A stretch of DNA of 64,000 bases from Parietaria judaica (GCA_954871525.1 OX940861.1:12942842-13006841); one strand, 5' to 3'. Positions 23,807 to 37,104 are shown, counted from the stretch's first letter. Notes: generated by a model from the letters alone, not told the origin. Numbers and translations are program-made.

Positions 23807-24064
23807 AGTTAAATAATTAATTTATCAAGTTCTGAAATCGTATAAAAATATTATTTGATAAAATTTATTAACTTATCAAATATTAAATTTATTTATTAAT
23901 TTATCGAATTGAAATCTTACAAAATATTTAAAAATAAATTATTAATTTATTGGATATTAATTTTATGAACTAAAAATTCTATATCTGAAAGTGTTTATTT
24001 TTGAAAATTTATTGGTTCTAGATTTTTCTAGAGCACAAATATTTTCCGAATTGGATACTAATAC

Positions 24065-24981
24065 CAAGGTTTTAAATGTCGCTTGCCGATGTCGTTTCGC
24101 ATTTTCCGTTTTACGGATATATCGCTTGCCGATGGGTATGTCGATGGGCAAATTGTAAAAAAAAAAGGCATGCCGCATATACCTCATATACCGCATGGGC
24201 ATACCGCATGCCAATGGGGTTTTCGACGGATATTTTGAAAAAATATTTGAGTATTTAAGCAAGATATTTATATAGGTTCAAAACTACATATTTAATAAAT
24301 ACAAGACATAATTGTATACAACAAAACACATTTGTAACTTAAATATGTAAGTGAAATGTATAATATTAAGTCACTTTATTAGTTGAAGTGTATAATATTA
24401 AGTCAAATTATTATGTGATGTGGATATGTATGTTAATTAAGTGTGTAATATTAAGTGAATATGCATGTTAATTGTATATGTATGTTAACAAATTTAATAT
24501 TAATTGAAGTGTATAATATTAAATGAATATGTATATTAAGTGTATATGTATGTAAGGTGAAATTAATATGTATGTTAAGTGTATAATGTTATTTGAAGTG
24601 TATAATATTAAGTTAAATTATTAGGTGAAGTGTATATGTATGTTAAGTGTGAATGTGTGATATTAGTTGAATAACAAAAAGTCCCACATTGATAGATGAC
24701 AAGAGTTTGGTGATGTTTATATACCAAATATTAGGGACAATGGCTTGGGCCCTTTGGGTCATAGGATTTTGTAGATGAGGGAGGATTCACACAAATGTTA
24801 CACCACCACACACGCGCCGCCGCCAGCCGGACGTGGCAGGGTGGGGGTGCTCTTGTGTGAGTATAATTATTTTGCCGAAAGTTTAATTGGTATTTTGTCG
24901 AAATCTAACCAAAATATGATTTTTTGCGAAATTCCAAATCGGTCGGAATGTCGTTCGAATTTCGCGAAATTTGAAACCTTG
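24065..24981. mobile_element. CAAGG-type hAT-like non-autonomous element
   Basis: Inverted ends CAAGGTTTTAAATGTCG and (reverse complement of the right end) CAAGGTTTCAAATTTCG are flanked by the perfect 8-bp direct repeat ACTAATAC at 24057-24064 and 24982-24989. The 8-bp duplication indicates hAT-type integration. No transposase frame is present. The interior has ATGTATGTTAAGTGTATAAT-type short repeats. Confidence 0.8.
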
Positions 24982-24997
24982 ACTAATACACTCCAAT

Positions 24998-25422
24998 CAC
25001 TAGTACAAAAAGTGGATTGGACTATACTTAAAAAGTGTAGTCAAAGAGTTTCAACTACACTTTCTTATGTGTCGTTGAATTTTCCGTCACATGAGATCTG
25101 ACTACGGAAAATCTTCCGTCGTATGATCAAATGCGTCGCGGCTGATCATATTGGCCGCGGCATATTTTAACTCAAACGACATACTTCAAACGACGGAAAT
25201 ATTTCAGTCGTTGATAGTTACTACACCGCGGCGTTGTATGTGTAGCCGCGACGAGTTATTGCTTTCGACGATACATAATTATTTCCGTCGTTCAAACCCA
25301 ATATTTTTTTCATTTTCAACGACATATTTAGACTTATTTGTAGTTGAAACTTTATTTTCGACGACGATTTTTTTTCTTCCGCAATTGAATCTCCGTAATA
25401 TAATTCCATATTTATAGCAGTG
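24998..25422. mobile_element. CACTA (En/Spm)-type MITE
   Basis: Starts CACTAGTACAAAAA and ends TTTATAGCAGTG, that is, CACT...AGTG termini as in the CACTA superfamily. The 3-bp target duplication AAT flanks it (24995-24997 and 25423-25425). Subterminal units related to CGACGGAA / TTCCGTCG are scattered in both orientations. At 425 bp it has no room for a transposase. Confidence 0.72.
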
Positions 25423-25425
25423 AAT

Positions 25426-26096
25426 ACGGGCCAAGCCTCTCTTACTTCCGTGAACTTCACCTGCACATTATCAACCAATTTTTGCGTTACACGAAATCCT
25501 AATTACTACACAGTGAAACTAAATTTACATTTCCATGTGATCTAGAACTTACCATCTTGGTAAGCTTGGGGGTACCACAAAAGTACTATAACCTATCACA
25601 ATAGAGATCAATCTGTAATCTAAAAACAACAATAATCAATATAAAGTTCTAACTAAATAATAGACTATGTACTCATGTATTTAACAAAGGATTCAGGTCA
25701 AACAAATCTAAGCTAAACCCGCATGATTTTTTATTCTAATCTTGATTCCGAATTCGCTTTTCAGGTTTTCATCGGATCCACGAACAAAAACCTAACATAA
25801 CCAAAAACAAATCCACGACCATCTCAAACTATAACAATCGATAGAAGCTAAAATGGATCAATTTTAGAAACTAACCAAAAAACTTTTTAAAGTTATTTAC
25901 CATTTTAAGTTGAAACTAAACAAACACCTGCAAAAACTAATTTATATTTTCTAACATAACTTTTGTTAAAGTGCTTCAAAAAAGAATTTGCAAGGAAAGA
26001 AACATCAATCCCAAACATTACTTATGTAAAGGCCTCTTCCAAGTTCAAACTATTATTTATTTCTACTACAGCTCCCAAACGTGAAACTTTTTCGGA
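25426..26096. other. Intergenic, possible decayed exons on the minus strand
   Basis: Minus-strand sequence shows an acceptor GTGCAG at about 25460 followed by an open stretch reading VKFTEVREAWPV that runs into the CACTA element. A donor-like AAGATG|GTAAGT lies near 25551-25556. No protein family is recognised. The remainder is the 3' flank of ent-kaurene oxidase gene 2. Confidence 0.3.
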
Positions 26097-29000
26097 CTAG
26101 TGTCTTCGCTTGAGAATGGCCTGCATGGGATGAAGCTTGTGGGTGGTGAGGCCGAGGGTGTCGACGTTATCTTCCTCTCCGTCTTTGAGACGCCACACGA
26201 AGTCCTGCACTAAGCGGCCGATCATAGCGCACGAGATCTGCATGGCCTGAAGTGAGCCCGCACAGACTCTCTTGCCGGCGCCAAAGGCCATGGTCTTGTA
26301 CATGTCCATTGTCTCGAACTTCGCCTCAAGAAATCTCTCCGGTCGCCACTCGTCCGGTCGCTCCCACTGATTTTTGTCCATGTTACACCCATATATATTT
26401 ATTGCTATCTGCATTGGGAAACAATTTCCATTAGTATGCAATTCATAACATCTTTCAAATAATCAATAAGACTAGCTCAGTTGATTGAGAGTTTGAACTA
26501 CGACCTAGTTTAACGATACGGGGCTTAAACCAATGAAATACGAAAAAATTGACAAAGCGCTCATTTTACTATTAAAATGACGTTCCAAAATGCGAATTTA
26601 TGTGACCATGTTCCAAATTCCCAGAAAAGACAAAAAAAACTCCCACATACGTATCTTCTAAAATTGTTCTCCCTAAATTGTTTGTGTTTGTACATATAAA
26701 ATATATATATATATGCATGAAATTCCAGTAGTGTAATTAAAAAGCTTTAAATGAAATTCCACTTACCTCTGTTCCAGCTGGAATATAATAGCCTCCCAGC
26801 TGAGTATCCTCATGAGCGTAGCGCAGAGGAACCATCGGAACCGGGCTATGCTTCCTCAAAGTTTCATGAAAAACCGCCATCAAGTACGGTACTTCCGCCA
26901 AGCGATCCTCGGTAACCTTCTTAGACGCAAAAACGCTTTCGATTTCCCGATAGAGACGATCCTGATAACCATTAAAGTCGAGAGAAATATGATCGTCAAT
27001 ACAATACAATGTCAACAAACTATTTTTTAGCCTAGCGCAAACCTGTCGGATCGGATCTTTTGAAAGTTCGTAGAGCGCCCATTCTGTTGTGACCAAAGTG
27101 GTATCCGAAGTCTCAATGATGGCCTCCCAAACCAGCATGCTTATTTGCTCATCAGTTTGCTCTTTCGCTTCGTTTAGCAAGTAATCCAAATAGCAATTCA
27201 ATTCCTGGATTTGCGCATCATTATTTTTCAAGATTGAACTTATATAGAACGAGAAAGTATAAATAACCATGATATTACCTCTCCTGAGGCGATTCGCTTC
27301 TTTTGGTCCCGGATGAGAGAGTTCATCACTTTTGTCCTTCTAAGAGCCATTGTGCGAATTTTGTTCTCCATTGGCTTGTTCGGAATCCATCGGAGGTAAG
27401 GGAAGAAATCTCTCCAATCTACCTCGATCGCGCCTTCCATCATGTCGAGAACTAGAACCTTCAACATCTCTTCCCTCGACAGAGTAACTCCGAGCTCTTC
27501 CACGTACACAGATTCTATATCTTTTCCTAACGCCTACTTATCACGACAGGTAAATATAAGATAACTGATTGTGTCAACCGCTTAATGTCTAGCGTCGGAA
27601 TGAAAGAAAAGAATGAATCGGTACCTGCTTCAACGCAACGCCGAAGAGTTCAAGCTGGAATATCGTCCTGAAATCCACAGCTTCGTCGGGGAATTCTTCA
27701 ACATGGGCGTGAAATTGGCTCATGACTTTTTCTGCCATGGTGTCTCTGTGGCAACGGTGTCGTTTCTGGAGGGCAGACATGTCGGTTTAACTAGACGGGG
27801 CAAGAGCAATATATGTATGTTCTAAATATTACAATGATAAGCTCTCACCTGAGCGTTTGCTCCGAGAACATTTGCGAGTATGTGACGTTTCACCGTCTTA
27901 TGGAAATCGTTGTAGTCACTCATTGCAACCATACATTTGTTGGAAGTGAGCGTATTTAGCGCGTTCGACAGCTTTCTCGTCGATATGGACGAAAATCTCG
28001 TCACCATGGCCTGTGAAACAAATAATTTGGAATTCATTAAAAATAATCATAAAAAGCGATACTAAGTTTTGAATATTGATCACTACATTAGTAGAGAATT
28101 CATATGTAGTTGTTCGAAGCCAATGAATTTATGATTGCTCAAAGAATAGAAATAGATTATTGTTATATCACAAGACATTAAAAAAACAATGCTAGGAATA
28201 ATTTTTGTCATAATTAACTATATCATGCATTGCTTGGCTTCACGAGTGGCATGCATCTACTTGCAAGTACGTTTGATGTTGATGGTGACTTCTTAAAAAG
28301 AAACTGAGTAAAACGATCTCCCTATTTCATATTCTTAATTTTCCGAGTTATTGGCGCCAAGGTTATAAAAAAAAGAAAAAAAAAAAAACCGTATAACACG
28401 GTATACCCGCGGTAATCCTCTTTTTGCATGAGTGCGGACAGTTTGCGGTAACTCTCTTGTGTCATAAGGAACGTTTTTCTAAAATATCATCTTGGCTCTC
28501 AAATTCGATCTTTGACCAAGAAAACTCCATACTCTCCTACTTTTTCACATCAACCCTTACATAATCTCTCAAAACTTTCCAAAACTCTATCTTGATAAGA
28601 AATTCATCTTTTTTCTTAAAATGTATGATATTATTATTAAATTTTGAGTATATTCAAAAAAAAAAAATTAACGAAAACCTCATCGGTTTTGCGGTATACA
28701 CATAACATTGGATCGATACTTTTTTTTTATTCTCACAAAAAATTCATTAGGTATACCCGCAATTCAGAATTATATAGAAAGATATGGGGACTAACCGATT
28801 CAGCCCTCTTTTCAACACTAAAATAATAATAATAAAATGGGTCATTCTGCTATTTCTACAAACATTAGAACTAAATCCGCACATAACTAGTAAAGAAGGG
28901 AGTGAGGGCTCATTACAGGTCAGCAATACGGTTTAGAGATGGAGACCGCTCATACCTATAGATATAGTTCAGTTTTTCATTACACTACACGTTATTGTGT

Positions 29001-29597
29001 TCTGTTCGTCCACGACAACAAAAGAACACTTGAATGTCTCTTTCGAAGCCAAAAACTACCCAAAATTGCCTTCATTTCAGCTTTCGCAATCGTATCTAAT
29101 CATCCATCGAATTTCTAAATTACCAAATTACCCTCAGTTCACCGAAAACGACAGCCAAACCATTACATATATACATCTATACATACACTGATACACACAC
29201 ACATATATGTATAGATACAGTACCTCCTTGGCGACCTCGGTGGAGCTGAGAACGACGAGGGTGGAAGCTCCGGTTCTAATGGAGTAAATGGGGCCATATT
29301 CGCCGGCCCAATTGGTGAACGTCTTGTACGGCTTCTTCTCCTTCAGCTGCAGCAGATTTCCGATCACCGGAACTCCCGGAATCGCTGCACCAAGAACAAC
29401 ACAATTCATCCACGATCGATCGGTACATTCGGAAAAACAGTGTAATTGTTATTACCAGGTACGCGAGGGAGGTGGGAGAGAGCGGTTCTTCTTCTGGCGA
29501 AGAGGCGCCGCCTGAGCGAGAGGAAGAGCAGCAGCGAGAGGCCGCCGATCGCCGCCGTGGCCTGCAGAGTCTGAACGATCCTCGCCGTGGTTGCCAT
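26097..29597 (-). CDS. KO: ent-kaurene oxidase (CYP701A-type P450), gene 2
   Basis: Second tandem copy with the same predicted reaction, the three-step oxidation of ent-kaurene at C-19 (family knowledge). Minus-strand exons: 29597-29456, 29384-29224, 28010-27849, 27765-27625, 27533-27279, 27204-27043, 26961-26767, 26408-26097. Their sum is 1530 bp, a 509-aa protein with no interruption. Motifs are an N-terminal hydrophobic anchor, [15 protein letters not shown], the oxygen-activation ETSDTT (residues about 318-323), ExxR as ETLR (374-377), PERF, and the haem loop [10 protein letters not shown] with Cys455. Seven intron positions match gene 1. Exon 2 encodes the same residues in both genes, while exon 4 differs at about a third of positions. 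This copy keeps the usual second Thr of the I-helix, so it is the safer candidate for the standard enzyme. Confidence 0.94.
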
Positions 29598-30423
29598 AGC
29601 CTGGTACTGCTCTGAGACGTGAGTCTTTCTTAGATGAGAGTGCGATGGTTCTTGGAAGAAACCATCAGATTGTGGTGATGTGTGGGAATATATGTCTCCG
29701 TGCGATGGCGATGGTGAAGGTGATGATGAGTATCGCAGTGCGCAAGTGAGAGGGCTTTATGGGGAATGGAGATGGTGTGTGCGCATGTATTGGAGACTGT
29801 GCTGGGAAAAGGCGAAGACGCTATATGACAAAGGGTCTTTCTTATGGTGAAGAGCTGGAATATGCCTGCCTGCTGCATCGTCTTCTTATTTATTATTCAT
29901 TTCAGAGTAATTGCACTCAAACTACTTACTCTTGTTAAACAATCTTGTTTGGCTTACGTACTTATTCATGAAGTCACGGGCTCAAACCCCACGAGACTCA
30001 AAAGAGTGCTCTCTTTACATTTACATATATATAAACTTGGTCAATAGTAAATATATTTAATAATGTGAGAGTGCATTGTAACATTGGCCAATAGTGACAC
30101 CCCATTATAACGTGGCATTTTAAACTCAAATTTCATACATATATTGCCTTTGGAGATAAGCTAAAAACATAAACAAATCATTTTAAAGCAGGAAGTAAAT
30201 AACGTAATTTAATGAGAATAAATAATGGTACTAAAAACTAATAATAAAGACTCAAATCTCCCCCATAATGACGACAATTAAGATCGCCAAAATCCGGGCT
30301 CCCATGCAATCCATGCACACGCCATTTTCGGAACGTGGGTCTCACGCCTCCATCAATATGTATATAGGGATGTTTATAGTGGTTTATACGGGATGTTTAT
30401 ATTGATTTATATAGGTTAAGATG

Positions 30424-30455
<32 letters not shown>

Positions 30456-32098
30456 ATTTTATGAAATTCCAAATAATTTACAGGCTCTATAGTAAACTAG
30501 CCAAATTGAAACTTAACTTTTGCAAAATAGCCAATATTTTGTTAATATCTAGGACTAGTCATTTAACCATATAACCATTGTAAAAATACTTTATTATCCT
30601 TATTTATTAAAAAAAATTAAGAAATTAATCAAGTAATAAAATAAGAAACAAATATTTGAATTCACACACACTTATAGCTAATAATTTCCACGTTTTTAGG
30701 GTTTAATTTTGAAATTTAATTGCTACATGATACCCAAAACAATAAAATTTATTTTTATTGTGTTAATATAGGTTGTTAATCTCTATTAATAGATAAGGTT
30801 TATTGTGTTAATATATGTGATTAATGCGCGTTAATATCTGTTAATGCACATACGAACACGAGTTTTTTTTTTTTTTACTGGAGCAAGAATACTCGTTGCT
30901 GAGTAAAATGTGTCAGATAAAGTCATAATACAAACATTAACACAGATTCCTTTATCGCATTAACAATATTAACCAACATACACATATTAATTCCAACCCA
31001 TAAACCAACATTAACACATATAAACCAAAATCTGCACAAAATATTGAAAAATAATAATTGTATCAATAAAGCAATATGATCAACAAAATATTGAAAAAAT
31101 AACTGTATACATGAAAAAGGTTATAATTTTCACTAATTTTCAGTATTAAATTATGAGAAATTGCACCTAATAGCCAATTTCAAAAGTCTATTTTACATTC
31201 TAGCCATCTTTTGTATTATTTTTGCCAAATAGCCATTTTTATTTAAAATTTTAAAAAATTGTGCTAGAAAATATGTTCGATTATTTTACTTATAAAATAA
31301 ATTAAAAATATAGATAGAAATGTATTTTCTTCTACTTTATATTAACTTATTTATTTGTTTTTCATCTCGACGTGAATTTTATTTCTTTCTTTTTCATACT
31401 TGGAAGTTTTAAAATTAAAAAAAAATTATGAACCTCAAATGCAAGTATCCAATGATGATGTGAAGTAATAATTTTGACGTATAATTTTAAAATATATTAC
31501 ATATAAATTAAAAAATATTTTCAAGACAATTAAATAAAAAAAATAACTAAACAATTTTTAAAAATATTATTCTAAACATAAAAATTACTTTAAAAAAAAG
31601 TAACGTTATTTGAGCTCCACACGTGAAAAAAAAAAAAAAACATTTTAAAAAATAGTGTTCTCTCTTAGTAATAGTATATTAGTGTGTAGAGAATGTGCCG
31701 CGTTAGATAGAAATATTTGGGTATTTCTATTGTAATTATTATATTAATTAAATAAATGTCTCGATCTTAAATTACAGTGAAAAGACTCGAATGATTGATT
31801 GTATTCGTGGCCCCTTTTGGAATTTTGTGCTTTGGTGGTTTCTTGGTTGTGATTTCACAAATATTAAATGGAGGTCGGCAAAACAAGTGCGAGGTGGCTT
31901 GTTCATTTTGTGAAACGTCGTCGTTCCGCTTGACTTTGGAATTTGGAATGGATACACACGACACAATGCGACAAAGCAGCTAAAAGAAGTCGGCTTTACG
32001 AGGTAATTAATACATCACCTCGGTAAAATGAAGCACAAAATCTGTTTGGTTTTTCCATTCTCATCTATATGTACTGTGATTTGTGATATATGCACACA
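29598..32098. other. Upstream region of ent-kaurene oxidase gene 2 and intergenic DNA
   Basis: Contains the promoter of the minus-strand P450 gene, in which no core motif is fixed. It also has an AAT microsatellite at 30425-30453 and two stretches with 'aatagccaat...' wording (about 30490-30600 and 31155-31245) related to 2400-2500. No gene is recognised. The small ORFs near 31767-31983 overlap one another on opposite strands and have no family signal. Confidence 0.5.
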
Positions 32099-32106
32099 CT
32101 ACAAAT

Positions 32107-33453
32107 CAAGGATCGAAATTTCGCTATAATCGAGCGATTAATCGTTGAAAACTACTTCTCGGTAACTTATCTCCTCCAATCGTTATCGTTTTATATTTAT
32201 CGCGATTTTTCGATTCGAAAAGCAAGTCACTTATCGAGCAAAGTTTTCAAGTGTATTTTTTTCGAAAAATTTATTACTTTTCGGTCAAAAACGATAAGTC
32301 AACCGCAGTATAGTTTTTTCTTTTTCACGGCAAAAGTTCCATTTTCTTTTAATTTTGGAATTTAAAGGTATTTTTAGGGTTTTTTTTAGTAGATCATGAG
32401 TGTTTTGAAGTTTAAATGTTGTATATGTATGAATCATATCAAATTTTCACAATTTTATTCTATATTTCATATAGTTACATAGAAAGCTATTAGGTTGAAT
32501 GAAAGTTCAAGTTTGAGTTTCATGATACTTTGATTGTACATTTTAGGTTTTGAATCAAATGTTATTGTTGAATTTTTTTTTTTTTTTTTTTTAGGTTTAT
32601 TAAGGAATATGGATGAATTATAATAGTTTGTCTGATTTTTGTTATTTTTTTCGCAGATTTTGGGTGATTTTAGTGTTTGTTCGAATTGTTATATAATTGC
32701 GGCAAAAGTATTTATTATTCAAAAATTGTTGAACTTGAGCTATATTTTTAATATTTTTGATGTAATTTCATTGTTTAACAATGTATATAATTAGGAAATT
32801 GTGAGTTTGACATATTTTTTTTCTTCAATTTGACGTTTTCCCGAATTGTCCAATTATTGCGACAAAAGTACATATGTTTCAGAAATTGGTTAATTGAGCT
32901 AGTTAATCAACTTTTTTGGTGTAATTTCATTTTATAATATTGTATATAATTCATAAATTGTGTGGTTTACATAATTTGTTTTGTAATTTGACATTTTCTA
33001 ACTATTGAGGCAAAAGTACATATTTTTAGAAAATTGGTTAAATTGAGCTAGTTCTTCAATTTTTTTGATACAACTTCAAGTGGGCAGATTTTATATATTT
33101 AACAGTTGGTGATTTTAAAATATTTTATTTTAGTAAAATGTGACTTTGAGTCTTTCCAAAATTTATCAAATAAGCATATTTTATCTAATAGTAAATAACT
33201 AAAGAGAGCATTTTGACTTACAAGTTACAACTTATAATTTGTAAATAATAATTGTTATTATAATTTATTTATTTTATAGGTTTTCCATCGATAAATCCAC
33301 TGATAACCGATTAATCCATCGATAAGTTCGATAAGTTTCGATAACGGCAAATGATAATTTTTATACGTTTTCCATCGATAAATTCATCGGTAAACGATTA
33401 CTCCGTCGATAACGGCAAACGATTTTTCGGCAAAAACGGCATTCAAATCCTTG
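32107..33453. mobile_element. CAAGG-type hAT-like non-autonomous element
   Basis: Ends are CAAGGATCGAAAT (left) and, read inward from the right, CAAGGATTTGAAT. The perfect 8-bp target duplication CTACAAAT lies at 32099-32106 and 33454-33461. Repeats related to TCGATAAGT / CATCGATAA cluster near both ends (32120-32300 and 33280-33425). There is no transposase frame. It belongs with the element at 24065-24981 by its ends, although the interiors differ. Confidence 0.8.
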
Positions 33454-33461
33454 CTACAAAT

Positions 33462-34439
33462 AGTTGGGCTTGGTTGAAGTGGCCTATTCTAAATATTTGG
33501 GCTTGATAATACTTAAAAGTAGTCTTAAATAAAAATCAAAAGTGTGATATGTCTAAACGGGTTCACTTTGATCCAGGGGAAAATAGGAACGATGTAGTAT
33601 TATGATTATCAACCACTAATAGTATATAAACTAATAACTTGACTTTCTTTGTATTTAAATATTTATGAAAAAGATACTTATTGTTTTTCTTCGCCTCTTG
33701 AGATTGAGCGTTTTACGGGAAATAATAAAAGCTATTTAAATCTTGAACTTATCTTCCTAAAATAATTGTAATTGTTACAAAATAAAGATAGCTCTTAATG
33801 AAAGGATATTACTATTAATGAAAGGATATTACCATTTGAGAGAGAAAACGCCACTTAATTTGCCAACTCTCATAAGTCATTCAAAATGTTGTCACGTGAC
33901 AAGAGATATGAGAAGTGTTAATAGCAACTTTTTTTTTATTTGCTTTATTTGTCATAAATTAAAATATTGCAGGATTGTTGATTTTCACTAAGGACTGGTT
34001 TAATATTTTTTTTTCCCAAAATGTAATAATGTTTTGTTTTAAAGAGGTTTATTCCTAGTTTTAATAGGCCTTCCCATTATAGTTTTCTTTTGTTTTTCTT
34101 TCATTAATTAATGCGCCAGTGCCCAGTTGAGAAGTCTCGTATTTCCAGTAAAAACAAGATGTTATACTTATAGATAAGGGTAACAATCATTTTTATTACC
34201 ACCTTCTCTTTTAGTTGCTTTTGCTTTAAGACCATTGATCATGATAAATCAATTTCTACGCATGTAATGAATTCTTGTTGTCATGATCGTCGAGCTGGTT
34301 ATACTAAGCTTTTCATACTGATTTCTCACTGCAAATTGAGTTGAGTTTGCACTCTTTCTAAATGGGCTTTGGGCTATAATTGCTCGAGTAAGGGCCTGGC
34401 CCGCTTGACTGCACTGCACTACAATTTTGATAACTTGAA
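33462..34439. other. Intergenic DNA
   Basis: AT-rich with no recognised gene or bounded element. Confidence 0.6.
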
Positions 34440-34449
34440 TTTTTGAAAA

Positions 34450-34905
34450 GGGTTAATGACGGCGAAAATATCTAAAGTTTGATCAAAGAACTCTTCGTGT
34501 ACCCAAAGTTTAAAAGTGGTGACAAAAGTACTCAAAGTCGCATGGGGCGTTGACCACTCCATTCTCGTAGCGCAGTTAACTTACCCGCTAACTCATGCCA
34601 CGTGGACAAACGTGGGTTGCTGACATAGCAAGTTTTTGCCACGTGGACGAGCTCACATCATCCTCGTTTACGACAAAACAATGAATTAAACCCTAATTAG
34701 GCTCGTCCATGTGGCAAAAAATTGTTATGTCAGCAACCCACATTTGTCCACGTGGCACGAGTTAAAAAGTAAGTTAACTGCATTACGAAAATGGAGTGGT
34801 CAACGCTCCAAATGCGACTTTAGGTACTTTTGCCACCACTTTTAAACTTTGGATACACGAGAGGTTCGTTGATCAAACTTTAGGTATTTTTGCCGTCATT
34901 AACCC
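34450..34905. mobile_element. Fold-back Mutator-like MITE, family 1, copy A
   Basis: Long inverted arms begin GGGTTAATGACGGC and extend about 170 bp inward through AAAGTTTAAAAGTGGTG and GTTGACCACTCCATT. The centre is short. The 10-bp direct repeat TTTTTGAAAA flanks it (34440-34449 and 34906-34915), matching the 9- to 11-bp duplications made by Mutator-like transposases. There are no coding sequences. Confidence 0.85.
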
Positions 34906-34915
34906 TTTTTGAAAA

Positions 34916-36356
34916 CTAATTATCAGATTCGTTTTTAAACTTGACATGTTTCCGTTCAAATTCTCTAGATTTTTTAGGACTCTGGGGTAGAAGTGAAGAG
35001 ATTAATCCAACAAATTATTATGTTTTAGTTTTTGGCTCAATCATGTATACTTGCAAAGTTAGAGATTTTATCGAAATTTGATTCCTCGTTATAGGCTTAG
35101 GCGTATAGCAGGAAATCTAACTATACTTGCGTAAACATCGAAAGTGAAAAATGGAAATCTCCGGCAAATATAACAAAAGTAGTCTTAAGTCTTAACCAAT
35201 GATTAAAGAATTAACCCCCAATAAAGAAGAGATAAAACAAAGTTGTCAAAGCAAAACGTACCAACTAAAAAAAAGGAATGTGGTACTCAATAATTTCAAA
35301 ATTGCGTATGAACCCCACATTGAATTCATAAAAATCATGTCTTTGTGCTCAAAATTACACTAATTACACACCAACACGACACATAACTAAAGGACCACTT
35401 TCCATGCTTTTTGACCAACATTATATCAAAGCAGATGAAACTATAGGTTATACATACAATTAAACAAATATGTATTTTACATGTAACAAGTGTAACATAT
35501 ATGTAAATGCATAGTTAACTAACTAACTAACCATTCAATTGATTTTTTCCCAAGTATTTTACAATAAAAAAAGAAAAAGAAAAAGAAAAAGAAAAAGAAA
35601 AGATGCTGCATTCTGAGAGAAAGTTATAGTTAATTGATATTACAGTTTACGTGAAGTTCAATACTTTGTTGCTTAGATTATTAATTAATGGGATTGTCAT
35701 GTTCGAAAAATGGGGTGAAAACTGAAAACTTTTCAAGATGTCACGCAAATTTTAAAAAATACGAAATTTCCAAGATAATTAAAGTCAAACATGTGCAAAA
35801 TGTCAGAGGGATATCGAAATAAGATCTGAGTTGACATAGATTATTGTGTAAATATTAAAATAAAATAAATATTAGTAAGATTCATAGAAGCCTGCGCTAA
35901 TTAATTAGTATATTGTTTTTGGTTCAATCAAAGTTCAAAAGCAATAACCATAATAATAACCTTATAATCCATGAGAAATGCGCAACACAATAACAGACTA
36001 CACTGAGGCTTGTCTCTGCATGTCTGCGAGTCCTTCCACGTAAATAATTATAATAATTTCAATATAGTGCGTACGTAAAAGCCATATATATACGATCTGA
36101 AATTAATTTATTTTACAATTTATCTTAAAGAAGATAATTGACTTATTCTAGAATGACTTTAGGCAACATATAATTTAATATATGAAGTTAAATATAAGAG
36201 CTCATAAAACCAAGACCACGTAATTTACTTGTAAATTATAAAGCCTATATGAAGTAAGTGAAGTAAGACTATCAATTTGGATCGGTCTGTGCAGAAATGT
36301 GTAAAACTATCGTATAATATGCTATAATTATAATTTCATAAAATTAAAGTTAAAAT
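34916..36356. other. Intergenic DNA
   Basis: AT-rich with no recognised gene. An AAAAAG microsatellite lies at 35566-35602. Confidence 0.6.
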
Positions 36357-37104
36357 CAGGGGCGGAGCTATAAGGAGACGAGTGTATGCTCGGACACCAT
36401 TTGATAAACTGCGAGTAAAAAATAAAATAAAAAGTGTATAAAAAAATTAACAGTCAATCAAGTAATAGAATGACCATGTAAATAGTAACTTTGGTTGTTG
36501 TCTTGATTTCATGGTCTTCATTTTGGAAAGATCTAGGATTGACTCCTAACACCAACAAACACATGTACTTTTTTCATAAAATAAACAAAACGTAATTTAT
36601 CATCTTATTTGAGGCAACATACTTGTGAAAGTTGTTAAAAAAATTGTTTAGTGTCTATCTACCATGAAGTTTCACAAAGTGACGCATTACTATTTAACGT
36701 TTTCGCTCCTTTTGATCGCATTTCTACACAATTTCAACATATTATAACTATTTTAGTATGATTTTTTTTTCATTCTTGGTTCTTTCTCCTTAATTGTCTT
36801 TAATTCATTCAAAAGTAATAAATAGTTATAATTATTTCTTAAAAATGCGTCAATGGTAATCAAGACGTATATGTTTGTTTATGTCGACGAGGAATCTATT
36901 ATACAATATTTTTTAAAAATAAAAATGAAAAATTGACTTTATATTTTTTTACCGTAACTTTATCTATTTTTTTTTTATAGATGTTGCAATGTTTATATGT
37001 GATTGTTGTTATTTATTTGCAAAAAGATAGTTAAAATTTTCTATTAAAAAATATTATTGACAAATTATTTAAAGCTCCACCTCAACAGAAAATCCTGGCT
37101 CCGC
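36357..37104. mobile_element. Putative DNA transposon with GGCGGAGC ends
   Basis: The left edge reads CAGGGGCGGAGCTA and the right edge, reverse-complemented, reads GCGGAGCCAGGATT, giving inverted GGCGGAGC ends. The interior is AT-rich without coding potential. No convincing target duplication was found, so the limits and class are tentative. Confidence 0.4.

Noticed and set aside
28350..28830. CAAGGTTAT stretch in intron 2 of ent-kaurene oxidase gene 2 as another CAAGG element
   Set aside because: Only a left-end-like sequence followed by A runs and CGGTATACC repeats. No right end or 8-bp duplication was seen.
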